Below, piece by piece: positions 44,551 to 53,301 of a DNA stretch of 56,029 nucleotides. Position 1 is the stretch's first letter. Each line of letters starts with the position of its first letter. Origin of the DNA: Nocardia xishanensis NBRC 101358 (GTDB taxonomy: Bacteria; Actinomycetota; Actinomycetes; Mycobacteriales; Mycobacteriaceae); NCBI RefSeq assembly GCF_001613365.1, contig NZ_BDCF01000052.1, positions 1 through 56,029 on the forward strand. The letters are read 5' to 3'. The notes beneath the pieces were generated by a model. That model saw only the letters and a list, made by a program, of their open reading frames with translations. It was not told the origin of the DNA and made no database searches. A program made the translations under genes and the position numbers.

Positions 44551-44581
44551 CGAAACCCGTTTCGGTTCAATACTCCTCGGC

Positions 44582-45301
44582 TCAGCGCGTTTCGGTCAGC
44601 CAGCGCTCCAGTTCGGCGCCCGCGCCGAGCTCGGCGGACACCGTCTCGCGGTCCTCGGCCGAAAGGGGCAGCGCGCGCACCTCGTCGCGGTACCGCGCGG
44701 CGCGTTCGGGATCCTCCATGGCGACCGCGATCTCGGCGAGCATGGCCAGCGCCCGCGCGCGCTCCACCGGCGCTGCCGTCGCGGCGAAGCGGCCGAGGCC
44801 GACTTCGAGCACTCGCGCGGCGGCTTTGTCGTCGGTTTTGAAATCGCGCAGAATTCGCGCGTTGTCGATGACCTTCGCCAGATCCTCCATGTCGCGTGAG
44901 CCGCCGTACTCGACGTCCTCGGGCTCGTCGCGCTGGATGAACAACAGGGTGTTGCCGTCCGGATCGACGAGGGTGAAGCGGCTCTGCCCGGGTCGGAAGC
45001 GAGTGATGCGCGGGCGGCCCTTGGCGGGCACCTTGCCGTAGGCGGCGCGCAGTGCGGCGGTGAACTCGCGGTGGCGCGCGGCCACGTCGTCGACCATCAC
45101 CAGGCAGCCGACAAGCTCCGGCGGCAGCTCGAAACCTTTGGGCGGCGAGCTGAAATGCACCGGGCAGCCGTGGAATTCCAGCGCGAGGTAGACGTAGGGG
45201 CGGGTCTGTTCATGGGTCACCGTGTAGCCGATGGTCTGGTAGAAGTCGAGGGTGGTGGCCGGTGACGTGGTCCACAGCATCGGGACCGGGGAGTCGTCCA
45301 T
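44582..45301 (-). CDS. VOC-family (glyoxalase/bleomycin-resistance fold) protein with helical C-terminus
   Basis: 239 aa from ATG 45301 with GGAGG at 8 bp. Residues 1-125 form a VOC fold (SPATTLDFYQTIGYTVTHEQ; FTLVDPDGNTLLFIQRDEP). Residues 130-239 are helical and TPR-like (VLEVGLGRFAATAAPVERAR, ALAMLAEIAVAMEDPERAAR). VOC proteins act as metal-dependent enzymes or drug-binding resistance proteins. It is divergent from a padR gene, and two identical palindromes lie between them, so it is probably the PadR target. Confidence 0.83.
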   Translation of the reverse strand: MDDSPVPMLWTTSPATTLDFYQTIGYTVTHEQTRPYVYLALEFHGCPVHFSSPPKGFELPPELVGCLVMVDDVAARHREFTAALRAAYGKVPAKGRPRITRFRPGQSRFTLVDPDGNTLLFIQRDEPEDVEYGGSRDMEDLAKVIDNARILRDFKTDDKAAARVLEVGLGRFAATAAPVERARALAMLAEIAVAMEDPERAARYRDEVRALPLSAEDRETVSAELGAGAELERWLTETR

Positions 45302-45322
45302 GAGTCGTTCCTCCGACACTAG

Positions 45323-45376
45323 TCAAATTTGATTACCGCCAGGCTAGGCGCGCGCGCTCGAGGAAGTCAAATTTGA
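45323..45376. promoter_or_regulatory. Two identical palindromic operators between VOC and padR genes
   Basis: The palindrome TCAAATTTGA occurs at 45323-45332 and 45367-45376, each inside AGTCAAATTTGA. Centres are 44 bp apart, about four helical turns, on one face. The first lies 21 bp upstream of the VOC start and the second 43 bp upstream of the padR GTG. Confidence 0.8.
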
Positions 45377-45419
45377 GTAGCATGGGTCGTTCATCGCGTC
45401 AGAAGGAAAGGAACCGTCC

Positions 45420-45968
45420 GTGGCGGCCGTGCGTCTGCTCGTCCTCGGGGTGATCCGCACCCGCCAACCGGCACACGGTTACGCCGTTCGGCGCGAGCTG
45501 CTGTCGTGGCGAGCCGAAACGTGGACCAACGTCAAACCCGGCTCGATCTACCACGCGCTCAAACAGCTGGCACAGGAAGGGAAACTGCGCGCCCTCGGCA
45601 CCGAGGACAGCGACCAGGGGCCGGGCCGGACGCTGTTCGAGCTCACCGAGGCGGGGGAGGCCGAGTTCCGCAGGCTCATGGACGCCGCGCTGGTGAGTAT
45701 CGACATGGAAGAGCTCGGCGCCGCCATCGCTTTCATGGACGCTCTGCCCCGCGCGCACGTCATCGCCAAATTGACCGAGCAGCGGCGCAATGCGGCCGCG
45801 GTGCGCGACGACCTGCTGGCCATGATCCCGACCTTTCCCGGTCGTTACGAGGCGCCGCACATGCCCGATCTGCTCGATCTGTGGAGCGGCGTGTTCGACA
45901 ACCTGACCCGATGGACCGACGGGCTGCTCGCCCGGCTGGAGTCGGGCGAATACCGCATGCCGGAGTGA
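45420..45968 (+). CDS. PadR-family transcriptional regulator
   Basis: 182 aa from GTG 45420 with AAGGAAAGGAA upstream. The winged helix is LLVLGVIRTRQPAHGYAVRR, then SIYHALKQLAQEGKLRALGT, and the wing RTLFELTEAGEAEFRRLMDA. A C-terminal helical dimerisation domain follows. It likely binds the TCAAATTTGA sites and represses itself and the divergent VOC gene. The inducer is unknown. Confidence 0.9.
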   Translation: MAAVRLLVLGVIRTRQPAHGYAVRRELLSWRAETWTNVKPGSIYHALKQLAQEGKLRALGTEDSDQGPGRTLFELTEAGEAEFRRLMDAALVSIDMEELGAAIAFMDALPRAHVIAKLTEQRRNAAAVRDDLLAMIPTFPGRYEAPHMPDLLDLWSGVFDNLTRWTDGLLARLESGEYRMPE

Positions 45969-46020
45969 TCCGTTCGCGCTGCTCTCGCAGGCCAGCCGCG
46001 CCCGCGGATACGCTGTGATC

Positions 46021-46407
46021 ATGACGAACTCGCTCGGTGAGGCAGGCTCCGCCGACTACGTGCAACTGACCACCTTCCGCAAGGACGGCACGCCTGTCGG
46101 CACGCCGGTGTGGGCGGTCGCCGACGGCGGCAAGCTGTACATCTGGACGGAGACCCACAGCTGGAAGGTCAAGCGACTGCGCCGGAATCCCACCTGCACC
46201 GTGCAGGCGTGCGACGCCAGGGGCAGAAAAATGCGCGGGTCCGTCGTCGCGGGCACGGGGCGCGTGCTGGACGCCGACGGCACCGAACGGGTGCGCGCGT
46301 TGCTGCGCAAGAAGTACTGGCTGCTGGGACGGCTGCTCATCCTGGGCAGCAACATCCGCAGGGGCAAGGCGGGCACGATCGGCATCGAGTTCACGCCCGA
46401 CGCCTGA
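46021..46407 (+). CDS. PPOX-class F420-dependent oxidoreductase-like protein (Rv0121 type)
   Basis: 128 aa from ATG 46021 (GTG 46015 also possible). The split beta-barrel sequence YVQLTTFRKDGTPVGTPVWA, then LYIWTETHSWKVKRLRRNPT, and GRKMRGSVVAGTGRVLDADG matches the Rv0121-like group of small F420- or flavin-binding enzymes. The natural substrate is unknown. Follows padR by 52 bp on the same strand. Confidence 0.85.
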   Translation: MTNSLGEAGSADYVQLTTFRKDGTPVGTPVWAVADGGKLYIWTETHSWKVKRLRRNPTCTVQACDARGRKMRGSVVAGTGRVLDADGTERVRALLRKKYWLLGRLLILGSNIRRGKAGTIGIEFTPDA

Positions 46408-46639
46408 CCGGTGTAGCCCGGCGAGATCCGGCACCGGTCCGCGCGCCCACGGAGGAGAAGCGGAGCGCGCGGACACGGCCGAATGCCCGGAAGGTCCGGA
46501 ATAAGCAAGGCGGACACGGAGATTCCGGGGGTACCGGCGGACGCGGTGATCACGGCTCGGCTATCCTTCGTCGGGCATACCGGGGTAGTCCCCAGGCGGA
46601 CACGATGTCTCGACCCTGCCCCGGGGGGAGGGATCGTTC

Positions 46640-47137
46640 ATGACAGCACCGACTCGGCCGCCGAGGGCCCCGCAGCCCTACCCGGTCGCCGAACACCGGG
46701 ACGCCGAAACCACAGACGGCGGTTGGCTTCCCGTGCTCGTCGCCGCTCTGGTCGGCGCCGTCGCCATCGCGATCGCGGGCGTGATCGCCGGACTCGTGAT
46801 TGTCAACATCCGCGAGAGCGCGGTGGCCGACAACCCGGCGCGGACAACGGGCGCCTCGGCGCCGCTCGCGCAGACCTCGGCTCCCGCCGCACCGGTCCGC
46901 GCGGTCGACCTTCCGACGAAACAGCTGGACCAGGCGGACCTACAGCGCGGCGTGCAGCTGGTGCTCATCGACTCCTACGGGATCGACGACGTCCGCGACG
47001 TCCGTTGCCCGGCGGGTCAGACCGTCGTTCTCGGCGCGACCTTCGAATGCCTCGTGAAGGTCGGCAGCACGCAGAAGTCCGTGTCGGTCACCATCACCGA
47101 CAGCGACGGCGCCTACGAGGTCGGCCGACCGCACTGA
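46640..47137 (+). CDS. DUF4333 membrane protein, paralogue 2
   Basis: 165 aa. A short cytoplasmic arm, one membrane helix (VLVAALVGAVAIAIAGVIAG) and an extracytoplasmic DUF4333 domain (LDQADLQRGVQLVLIDSYGI to YEVGRPH) with the same two cysteines as the protein at 18612. The Q/W repeat arm is missing. A GGGGGGAGGG stretch lies 8 bp before the ATG. Function unknown. Confidence 0.82.
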   Translation: MTAPTRPPRAPQPYPVAEHRDAETTDGGWLPVLVAALVGAVAIAIAGVIAGLVIVNIRESAVADNPARTTGASAPLAQTSAPAAPVRAVDLPTKQLDQADLQRGVQLVLIDSYGIDDVRDVRCPAGQTVVLGATFECLVKVGSTQKSVSVTITDSDGAYEVGRPH

Positions 47138-47166
47138 GGCCGGTCGCCGCCACGATTCCATCTGTG

Positions 47167-47194
47167 AGGGCCGCTCCGAGCGCGGAGCGGCCCT
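47167..47194 (+). terminator. Terminator hairpin after DUF4333 paralogue 2
   Basis: A 12-bp perfect stem with AGCG loop begins 30 bp past the stop and is followed by TCATCG. Confidence 0.75.
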
Positions 47195-47238
47195 TCATCG
47201 TGTCTTGGGTCGCCTAGTGCCTCAGGCGCGCTCGCGCC

Positions 47239-48654
47239 TCAGGTGGCCTGGCTCACCGAGGACATGTGGAAGTCGGGAATCCGCAAGGGCGGCATGGCGG
47301 TTCGGGTGAACCAGTCCTTCCACTCGCGGGGGAGCGTGGTCTTGGTCGCGCCGGCCTCGGTGACCCTGCGCAGCAGATCGATCGGGCTCTCGTTGAAACG
47401 GAAGTTGTTCACCGCCGCGCTGACTTCGCCGTTCTCCACCAGATAGACGCCGTCCCTGGTGAGCCCGGTCAGCAGGAGGCTGGCCGGATCGACCTCGCGG
47501 ATGTACCAGAGTGTGGTGAGCAGCAGGCCGCGCTCGGTGCGCGCGATCATCTCGTCGAGGCTCGCACCGGAACCGCCGGTGAGCAACAGGTTCTCGCCCG
47601 GCACCGTCGCGGTAGCGCCGAATTCCGCTGCCGTGGAGCGCGGATAGACCAGCGATTCGACGACGCCATCGCGCAACCAGTCCACCCGCGTGGCGGTCAG
47701 GCCGTTGTCGAAGACCGAAAGCGCCTCCGACGAGGCGGACGTCGCGACGAACGGCCGGTACTCCAGCCCGGCCGCGCTCGGATCGGAGTACAGCGTGAGC
47801 GGAATGCCGGTGAGCCGCTCGCCGATTCGGGTACCGCCCGCGCGGGCGAAGGCGTTGTGCCCTTCCTGCGCGCCGCGGCCCTCCATCGACCACGCCAGGT
47901 AGATCATCAGGTCGGCGACCGCGGACGGCGGCAGCAGCGTCTCGTAGCGGCCCGCCGGCAGCTCGACGCGGCGTCTCGCCCAGTCCAGGCGGCGGTTCAG
48001 CTCGGCGAGCAGACCGGGGGTGTCGACATCGGTGAAATCGGCCGTGCCTACGCCGACCCAGGCGCTGGCCAGCTCCGCGCCCGCGCCGCGTTTGCCGTTG
48101 ATCTCCACCGAACCGGTCGGTTGTACGAAGCGGCGTCGGATGCCGGTGGACGTACCGAGCCAGGTGGTGTGCATCTGGTGGTGAGCGAAGCCGTAGAGCA
48201 GGTCGGCGCCGTCGAAACCGGTCGACAGGTCGCGGGCCAGATCGGCGAAGACCTCGATGCCCGTGCTGCCCGGCGCGGCCGCCCAGTCCTCGGCGGCGGC
48301 GTCCGATTCCAGCAGCGGCATGGCGTCTTTGGCGGGTTCGGCGGTGCGCGCCGCGGCCTCGCTGGCCCGCACGACCGCCTCGATCTCGGCGAGATCGACG
48401 CTCGTCGAACCGACGCTGCCGACCCTGGCCGCGTGCGGTCCGTCGCGGAAGATCGACACCACCGCCCAGTCACGGGACACCGAAGAGCCGTTGGTCGTCA
48501 TCGAATTTCCCGCCCAGCGCAGCGAGGCCTCGTGCGCGTCGGTGACGATCACCATCGCCTCGTCGGCGCGGGAGAGCGCCAGCGCCCGCTCCACCACTTC
48601 GCCCGCGGGCGCCACGCCGCGCGTGTGCACCGTGTCGCTGCCCGGCTCGCTCAC
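47239..48654 (-). CDS. tldE: TldE/PmbA, metalloprotease partner subunit
   Basis: 471 aa from GTG 48654. Non-metal subunit of the TldD/TldE protease, which degrades unfolded peptides and matures some ribosomal peptides. Conserved features are AGEVVERALALSRADEAMVI at the N-terminus and GENLLLTGGSGASLDEMIAR, then GLLLTTLWYIREVDPASLLL, near the end. As expected for TldE it lacks the HExxxH motif. The start overlaps the tldD stop as GTGA. Confidence 0.92.
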   Translation of the reverse strand: MSEPGSDTVHTRGVAPAGEVVERALALSRADEAMVIVTDAHEASLRWAGNSMTTNGSSVSRDWAVVSIFRDGPHAARVGSVGSTSVDLAEIEAVVRASEAAARTAEPAKDAMPLLESDAAAEDWAAAPGSTGIEVFADLARDLSTGFDGADLLYGFAHHQMHTTWLGTSTGIRRRFVQPTGSVEINGKRGAGAELASAWVGVGTADFTDVDTPGLLAELNRRLDWARRRVELPAGRYETLLPPSAVADLMIYLAWSMEGRGAQEGHNAFARAGGTRIGERLTGIPLTLYSDPSAAGLEYRPFVATSASSEALSVFDNGLTATRVDWLRDGVVESLVYPRSTAAEFGATATVPGENLLLTGGSGASLDEMIARTERGLLLTTLWYIREVDPASLLLTGLTRDGVYLVENGEVSAAVNNFRFNESPIDLLRRVTEAGATKTTLPREWKDWFTRTAMPPLRIPDFHMSSVSQAT

Positions 48655-50189
48655 TGACCGGCCTCCGTCCTGGTGTTGAGAACGTTGATGCCGCGCACCA
48701 GGATCGATGGGCAGCCGTGGCTGACGGCGGCGACCTGACCCGGCTGGGCCTTGCCGCAGTTGAAGGCGCCGCCGAGCCGCCACGTCGACGGACCGCCGAC
48801 CGCCTCCATCGCGCCCCAGAAATCGGTCGTGGTGGCCTGGTAGGCGACATCGCGCACCTGGCCATCGAGCGCGCCGTTGCGGATACGGAAGAAGCGTTGC
48901 CCGGTGAACTGGAAGTTGTAGCGCTGCATGTCGATCGACCAGGACTTGTCGCCGACGATGTACAGGCCGTCCTCGACCCGGGAGATCAGCTCCTCGGTGC
49001 TCGTGTCGCGATCCGGGTCGGGTTGCAGTGAGACGTTGGCCATCCGCTGGATCGGCACATGATGCGCGGAGTCGGCGTAGGAGCAGCCGTTGGAGCGCGG
49101 CAGACCGAGGCGCGGGGCGAACGCGCGGTCCAGCTGGTAGCCGACGAGCACGCCGTCGCGCACCAGATCCCAGCGCTGCCCGGCAACGCCCTCGTCGTCG
49201 TAGCCGACGCTGGCCAAGCCGTGGCGCTCGGTGCGATCGCCGGTGACGTGCATGATCGGCGTGCCGTAGCGCAGCGTGCCCAGCTTGTCGGGTGTGGCGA
49301 AGGAGGTGCCGGCGTAGGCGGATTCGTAGCCGATGGCGCGATCGTATTCGGTGGCGTGACCGATGGACTCGTGGATGGTCAGCCACAGATTGCTGGGATC
49401 GATCACCAGATCGGTTGGGCCGGCCGTGACGCTGGGCGCCTTCACCTTCTCGGCGAGCCAGCCGGGGATCCGCGCGAGTTCGTCGTTCCAGTCCCAGATT
49501 CCGTCGGCGCCGGTGACGTACTCCCAGCCGCGCCCCGCGGGGGCGGCGAGGGTGCGCATGGTCTCGAAGACGCCCGCGGCGGAGTCGACGGTAACGGCCT
49601 CGAGCTGCGGGTGCAGCCGGACCCGCTGCTGGGCGATCGACGAGCCGGCGGTGTCGGCGTAGAAGGTCTGCTCCTTGACCTGCAACACCGAAGCGGTCAC
49701 GTGATCGACGCCGTCGGCCGCGGCCAGCCTGCCCGAATAGTCTTGCAGCAGAGCGACCTTGTCGGCGGTGGGCACGGTGAACGGGTCGACGTCGTAGGCC
49801 GAGACCCAGCGCGCGTCGGCGTAGCGTGGCTCGTCGGCCAGTTCGACGCGCTCCCGGTTCAGATCGCGCAACGCGGTCGCCACGGTGACCGCGCGGCGCG
49901 CCACCTCGGCGGCGGTGTCGGCCGTGAGCGCGGCGTGCGAGGCGAAACCCCAGGTGCCGTCGACGATCACGCGCACGGCGAACCCGAGATCGGTGGCATT
50001 GCTGATCGCCTCGACGCGGCCGTCGCGCAGCCGGATGGACTGCGTGACCAACCGGTGCACGCGCAGATCGGCATGTTCGGCCCCCGCCGCGGTGGCCGCC
50101 GCGAGCGCGGCGTCGGCCAGCGCGGACAGTGGTAGCGCGAGGAATTCGGCGTCGATCACCGAGCCGTCCCCGGAAGTCGCGATGCTCAC
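48651..50189 (-). CDS. tldD: TldD, metalloprotease catalytic subunit
   Basis: 512 aa from GTG 50189 (the longer frame up to 50426 is not family-like). The zinc motif is LTIHESIGHATEYDRA, a HExxxH. The C-terminal block FRIRNGALDGQVRDVAYQAT and a cysteine in RLGGAFNCGKAQPGQ are typical of the family. It acts as a heterodimer with TldE in the cytoplasm. Divergent from tetR with 208 bp between the starts. Confidence 0.93.
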   Translation of the reverse strand: MSIATSGDGSVIDAEFLALPLSALADAALAAATAAGAEHADLRVHRLVTQSIRLRDGRVEAISNATDLGFAVRVIVDGTWGFASHAALTADTAAEVARRAVTVATALRDLNRERVELADEPRYADARWVSAYDVDPFTVPTADKVALLQDYSGRLAAADGVDHVTASVLQVKEQTFYADTAGSSIAQQRVRLHPQLEAVTVDSAAGVFETMRTLAAPAGRGWEYVTGADGIWDWNDELARIPGWLAEKVKAPSVTAGPTDLVIDPSNLWLTIHESIGHATEYDRAIGYESAYAGTSFATPDKLGTLRYGTPIMHVTGDRTERHGLASVGYDDEGVAGQRWDLVRDGVLVGYQLDRAFAPRLGLPRSNGCSYADSAHHVPIQRMANVSLQPDPDRDTSTEELISRVEDGLYIVGDKSWSIDMQRYNFQFTGQRFFRIRNGALDGQVRDVAYQATTTDFWGAMEAVGGPSTWRLGGAFNCGKAQPGQVAAVSHGCPSILVRGINVLNTRTEAGQ

Positions 50190-50397
50190 CCCGTTTACGC
50201 TACCGGTGCCCGCCGACACCGGCATCGGCCGGACGCGCCGCGCACACCGCTCCGGCGGTGACCCGCGTGAAATGCCAAGCGGCGCAGAAAGGCATCGGCG
50301 GGAAGCCGGTCCGGCACGCCCGGTCGGTTCGGCGCGAACGGCACGCGCGAGACGCGGGTTACCGCATCGGCGCTGCGAAATGCCGTACTGTGCCCGC

Positions 50398-51054
50398 GTG
50401 CCGCCATCCGCCCTCCGTGACCGCAAACGTGAACGTACCCGCCGCGCGCTGCTCGAGGCCGCCGTCGAACTCTTCGAGACCAGAGGCTACGACGAGACCA
50501 CGGTGGCCGACATCGCCGCCGCGGCGGAGGTGGGCACGCGAACCTTTTTCAATTACTTCGCCAGCAAGGAAGAACTGCTCTTCCCCGAACCCGACGAGCG
50601 AGTGCGAATGGCCGTCGCGGCCATCGCGAGCCGACGCGTCGGCGAGCCTCCGTTCGAGGTGCTGCTGCGCGCGCTGCGAGCCGCGGGTGACAACCCTGGC
50701 GAACATCTCATCGACGATCTAGGCGCCCGCATCGCCGCGGTGCGCGCCCAGGTCTCGCGGACGGTGCCCGCGGTGAGCGGCCGCGCCGCGCACGCTCAGC
50801 TGGTGGCGCAGCGCGAGATCGGTAGGCAGCTGCACGCTGCCTTCCCCGACGAACTAGACGAGGTCGGCGCCGCGGCCCTGGTCGGCGCGGTGGTCGGTGC
50901 TGTGTCCGGCGCGCTCACCGTGCTCTTCCAGCAACCGCATGCCGGGGCCGAGGACGATGAGCGGCTGCACCGAGACATTCACGAAACCGCCTCCCGTGTC
51001 TTGCGGCCGTGGCTTACCGCCAGCTGCGCGGCACACGCCGAACCGGTGGGCTGA
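50398..51054 (+). CDS. TetR-family transcriptional regulator
   Basis: 218 aa from GTG 50398 (ATG 50380 possible). The DNA-binding domain is RRALLEAAVELFETRGYDET, then TVADIAAAAEVGTRTFFNYF and ASKEELLF. The ligand domain is helical with hydrophobic segments (AALVGAVVGAVSGALTVLFQ). No ribosome site is visible, and the start may be leaderless. The target is unknown; the convergent TauE/SafE gene and the divergent tldD are candidates. Confidence 0.88.
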   Translation: MPPSALRDRKRERTRRALLEAAVELFETRGYDETTVADIAAAAEVGTRTFFNYFASKEELLFPEPDERVRMAVAAIASRRVGEPPFEVLLRALRAAGDNPGEHLIDDLGARIAAVRAQVSRTVPAVSGRAAHAQLVAQREIGRQLHAAFPDELDEVGAAALVGAVVGAVSGALTVLFQQPHAGAEDDERLHRDIHETASRVLRPWLTASCAAHAEPVG

Positions 51055-51159
51055 GCGCTTCGAACGGCTCAGCGCTTCGAAACGACCGATCACTTCGGAT
51101 GACCTCGAACGTCGAATGGCAGAGCATGACCGAGCAGTTCGGATGACAGCGCGCGCCGC

Positions 51160-51927
51160 TCAGGCGAACTGCTGCCACCCGAGGCGGAGCACCATCGCCA
51201 CCACGACCACGAGCAGCACCACGCGGACGAATTCGGCGCCGCGGCTCAGCGCCATCCGCGACCCGGCGATCGCGCCGGCGATATTGGCGACCGCCATCGT
51301 CGCGCCGAGCGCGAACATGATGTGACCGGTGAGGCCGAAGAAGATCAGCGCGCCGACGTTGGACCCGCAGTTGATCACCTTCGCCATGGCCGCGGCCCGC
51401 ACGAACTCGGTGCCGAGCAATGTGGCGAAGGTGATGATGAGGAAGGTGCCGGTACCCGGCCCGAGCAAGCCGTCGTAGAACCCGATGAGCCCGGCGGCCA
51501 GCGCGACGACGAGCACCACCTTGCGGCGGGTCGGCGGATGGGTTGCCATGGTGACGCCGATCGACGGGCGCAGGGTAACGACGATCGCTACCGACACCAG
51601 GACCACCATGACGATCGGGATGAAAAGGTCGCGATCGATCAGCGAGACCGCCGCCGCGCCCACCGCCGCCGCAACGGCCGCGAGGCCCGCCGCGGGCAGC
51701 AGCACCCGCCACTCCATCGGCACCTTCCTGGCGAAAGTCAGAACCGAGGCGGTGGTGCCCGCGACCGCGGCCAGCTTGTTGGTGCCCAGCGCGGTCTGCG
51801 GCGCGATGCCGGGGGCCACCAGGAACAACGTCGGCAAGACGATCAGTCCACCGCCGCCGACCACCGCGTCGACCCACCCGGCGGCGGTCGCGGCCGCCAC
51901 CAGGGCCGCCCAATCTGCAAGATTCAC
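51160..51927 (-). CDS. TauE/SafE-family sulfite/anion exporter
   Basis: 255 aa from GTG 51927, eight predicted membrane helices. The signature GWVDAVVGGGGLIVLPTLFL, then QTALGTNKLAAVAGTTASVL, and the second-half repeat GLIGFYDGLLGPGTGTFLII, then GSNVGALIFFGLTGHIMFAL, define the TauE/SafE family. Such permeases export sulfite or organosulfonates; the substrate here is unknown. Divergent from the histidine kinase gene. Confidence 0.88.
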   Translation of the reverse strand: MNLADWAALVAAATAAGWVDAVVGGGGLIVLPTLFLVAPGIAPQTALGTNKLAAVAGTTASVLTFARKVPMEWRVLLPAAGLAAVAAAVGAAAVSLIDRDLFIPIVMVVLVSVAIVVTLRPSIGVTMATHPPTRRKVVLVVALAAGLIGFYDGLLGPGTGTFLIITFATLLGTEFVRAAAMAKVINCGSNVGALIFFGLTGHIMFALGATMAVANIAGAIAGSRMALSRGAEFVRVVLLVVVVAMVLRLGWQQFA

Positions 51928-52005
51928 GGTGCAACCCAACCAGACGTCCCATGTTTTCGCGCTGCCTGGGACGGTGCCTTCCCGGGTGGGCTTAGTCTTG
52001 CCCGC

Positions 52006-53184
52006 ATGCGCCGGTTCAGTCTCTGGCTTCGTGGCAAGCCCCTGGTCGCGGATTCCATCCTCGCCTTCGGCTTGCTGCTGCTCGACCTCACGGCCATCGG
52101 CGATTCCGACCAGAAGGCCGTGTACCTGGTGGTCGGCGGCCTGCTGCCGATCCCGGTCGCCTTCCGCCGCGTCTACCCGAGGGCCACCGCGGCCACCATG
52201 CTCGGCCTCGCCATCTGCACCACCCTGCTGAGTTATGTGCTCGATGACAACGCCGTGCATCCGGCGCTGCTCGCGCTCGGGATCATGCTGTACACGCTGG
52301 TCGCCTACGTCGGCAGGCGCGAGGGTTTGCTTCTGCTGGCGGGTCTTGTCGTCGACACCACGCTGTCCACCGTGCTGCTCGACCAGCCGGTGTGGACGAC
52401 GATCGCGTTCATCGCGTTGTACTACGCGCTGTGCTGGACGCTGGCGGAGTTCAACGGCGCGCGGCACGCCTACGACGCCGAGGTGGCCGCGCGGCTCGCC
52501 GTCGCCGACTACGACCGGGAGCGGCGCACCCACGAGGCGGTCGCGCTGGAACGCACCCGCATCGCGCGCGAGCTGCACGACGTCGTCGCGCACGCGGTGA
52601 GCGTCATCATCGTGCAGGCCGACGGTGCGAAGTACGCGCTGCGGCGCGACCCGGACAGCGCCGAACAGGCCATCACCACCATCGCGAGCACCGGGCGCGA
52701 CGCGCTGCGCGAGCTGCGCCGCACGGTCGCGCTGCTGCGCACCGAGCACGCGCCGGATCAGCTGCCCCAGCACGGCACGGCCGGTATCGCCAGGGTGGTC
52801 GAGATGATGCGCGGCACCGGTCTCGCCGTCGAACTCGAGCTGACCGGCGACATCGACGACATCGCCCCCGAGGTAAGCCTCGGCGTGCACCGGATCGTGC
52901 AGGAGTCGCTGACGAACACGTTGCGCCACGCGGGCGCGCACCCCAAGGCGTGGGTCAGGGTGCACCGGCGCGACAGCGACGTCTTGGTCGAGGTCACCGA
53001 TTCCGGCGGCGTTCCGATGCGTGGGCCCGAGGCGAACCCGATCAAAGGCAGCGGCCTCGGGCTGGTCGGCATGCGCGAACGCATCGCGGTCCTGGGCGGC
53101 GCCATGGACGTGGGCCGCGCAGGCGACGGCGCCTGGCGGGTGCGCGCGACCATTCCGCTCGTTCCGGAACCGTGGGACTGCTAG
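52006..53184 (+). CDS. NarL-type sensor histidine kinase
   Basis: 392 aa. Six N-terminal membrane segments (residues 15-150) are followed by the HisKA_3 dimerisation helix ERTRIARELHDVVAHAVSVI with phospho-accepting His191. The ATPase domain then has VQESLTNTLRHAGAHPKAWV (N box) and SGLGLVGMRERIAVLGGAMD (G box). There is no extracellular domain, so it may sense membrane or envelope state. The partner regulator is probably the gene at 54124, beyond an opposing gene. Confidence 0.93.
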   Translation: MRRFSLWLRGKPLVADSILAFGLLLLDLTAIGDSDQKAVYLVVGGLLPIPVAFRRVYPRATAATMLGLAICTTLLSYVLDDNAVHPALLALGIMLYTLVAYVGRREGLLLLAGLVVDTTLSTVLLDQPVWTTIAFIALYYALCWTLAEFNGARHAYDAEVAARLAVADYDRERRTHEAVALERTRIARELHDVVAHAVSVIIVQADGAKYALRRDPDSAEQAITTIASTGRDALRELRRTVALLRTEHAPDQLPQHGTAGIARVVEMMRGTGLAVELELTGDIDDIAPEVSLGVHRIVQESLTNTLRHAGAHPKAWVRVHRRDSDVLVEVTDSGGVPMRGPEANPIKGSGLGLVGMRERIAVLGGAMDVGRAGDGAWRVRATIPLVPEPWDC

Positions 53185-53188
53185 GGGT

Positions 53189-53283
53189 GCGGTCCCGCTG
53201 TCGCGGCCCCGGGGGATTGAGGCGGTCCCGCTGTCGCGGCCCCGGGGGATGGAGGGGCGGTCTCGCTGCCGCGGCCTCGGGAG
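53189..53283. repeat. Three direct repeats after the kinase gene
   Basis: GCGGTCCCGCTGTCGCGGCC and following bases recur at 53189 and 53222 (33 bp apart), with a diverged copy at 53257. The array fills the gap between the kinase stop and the DUF4132 stop. Confidence 0.8.
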
Positions 53284-53301
53284 TGATCAGTTACGCCCGG
53301 G

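Noticed and set aside
50190..50426. Longer TldD start at 50426
   Set aside because: The added 79 residues are arginine/proline-rich and unlike TldD; GTG 50189 fits the family.
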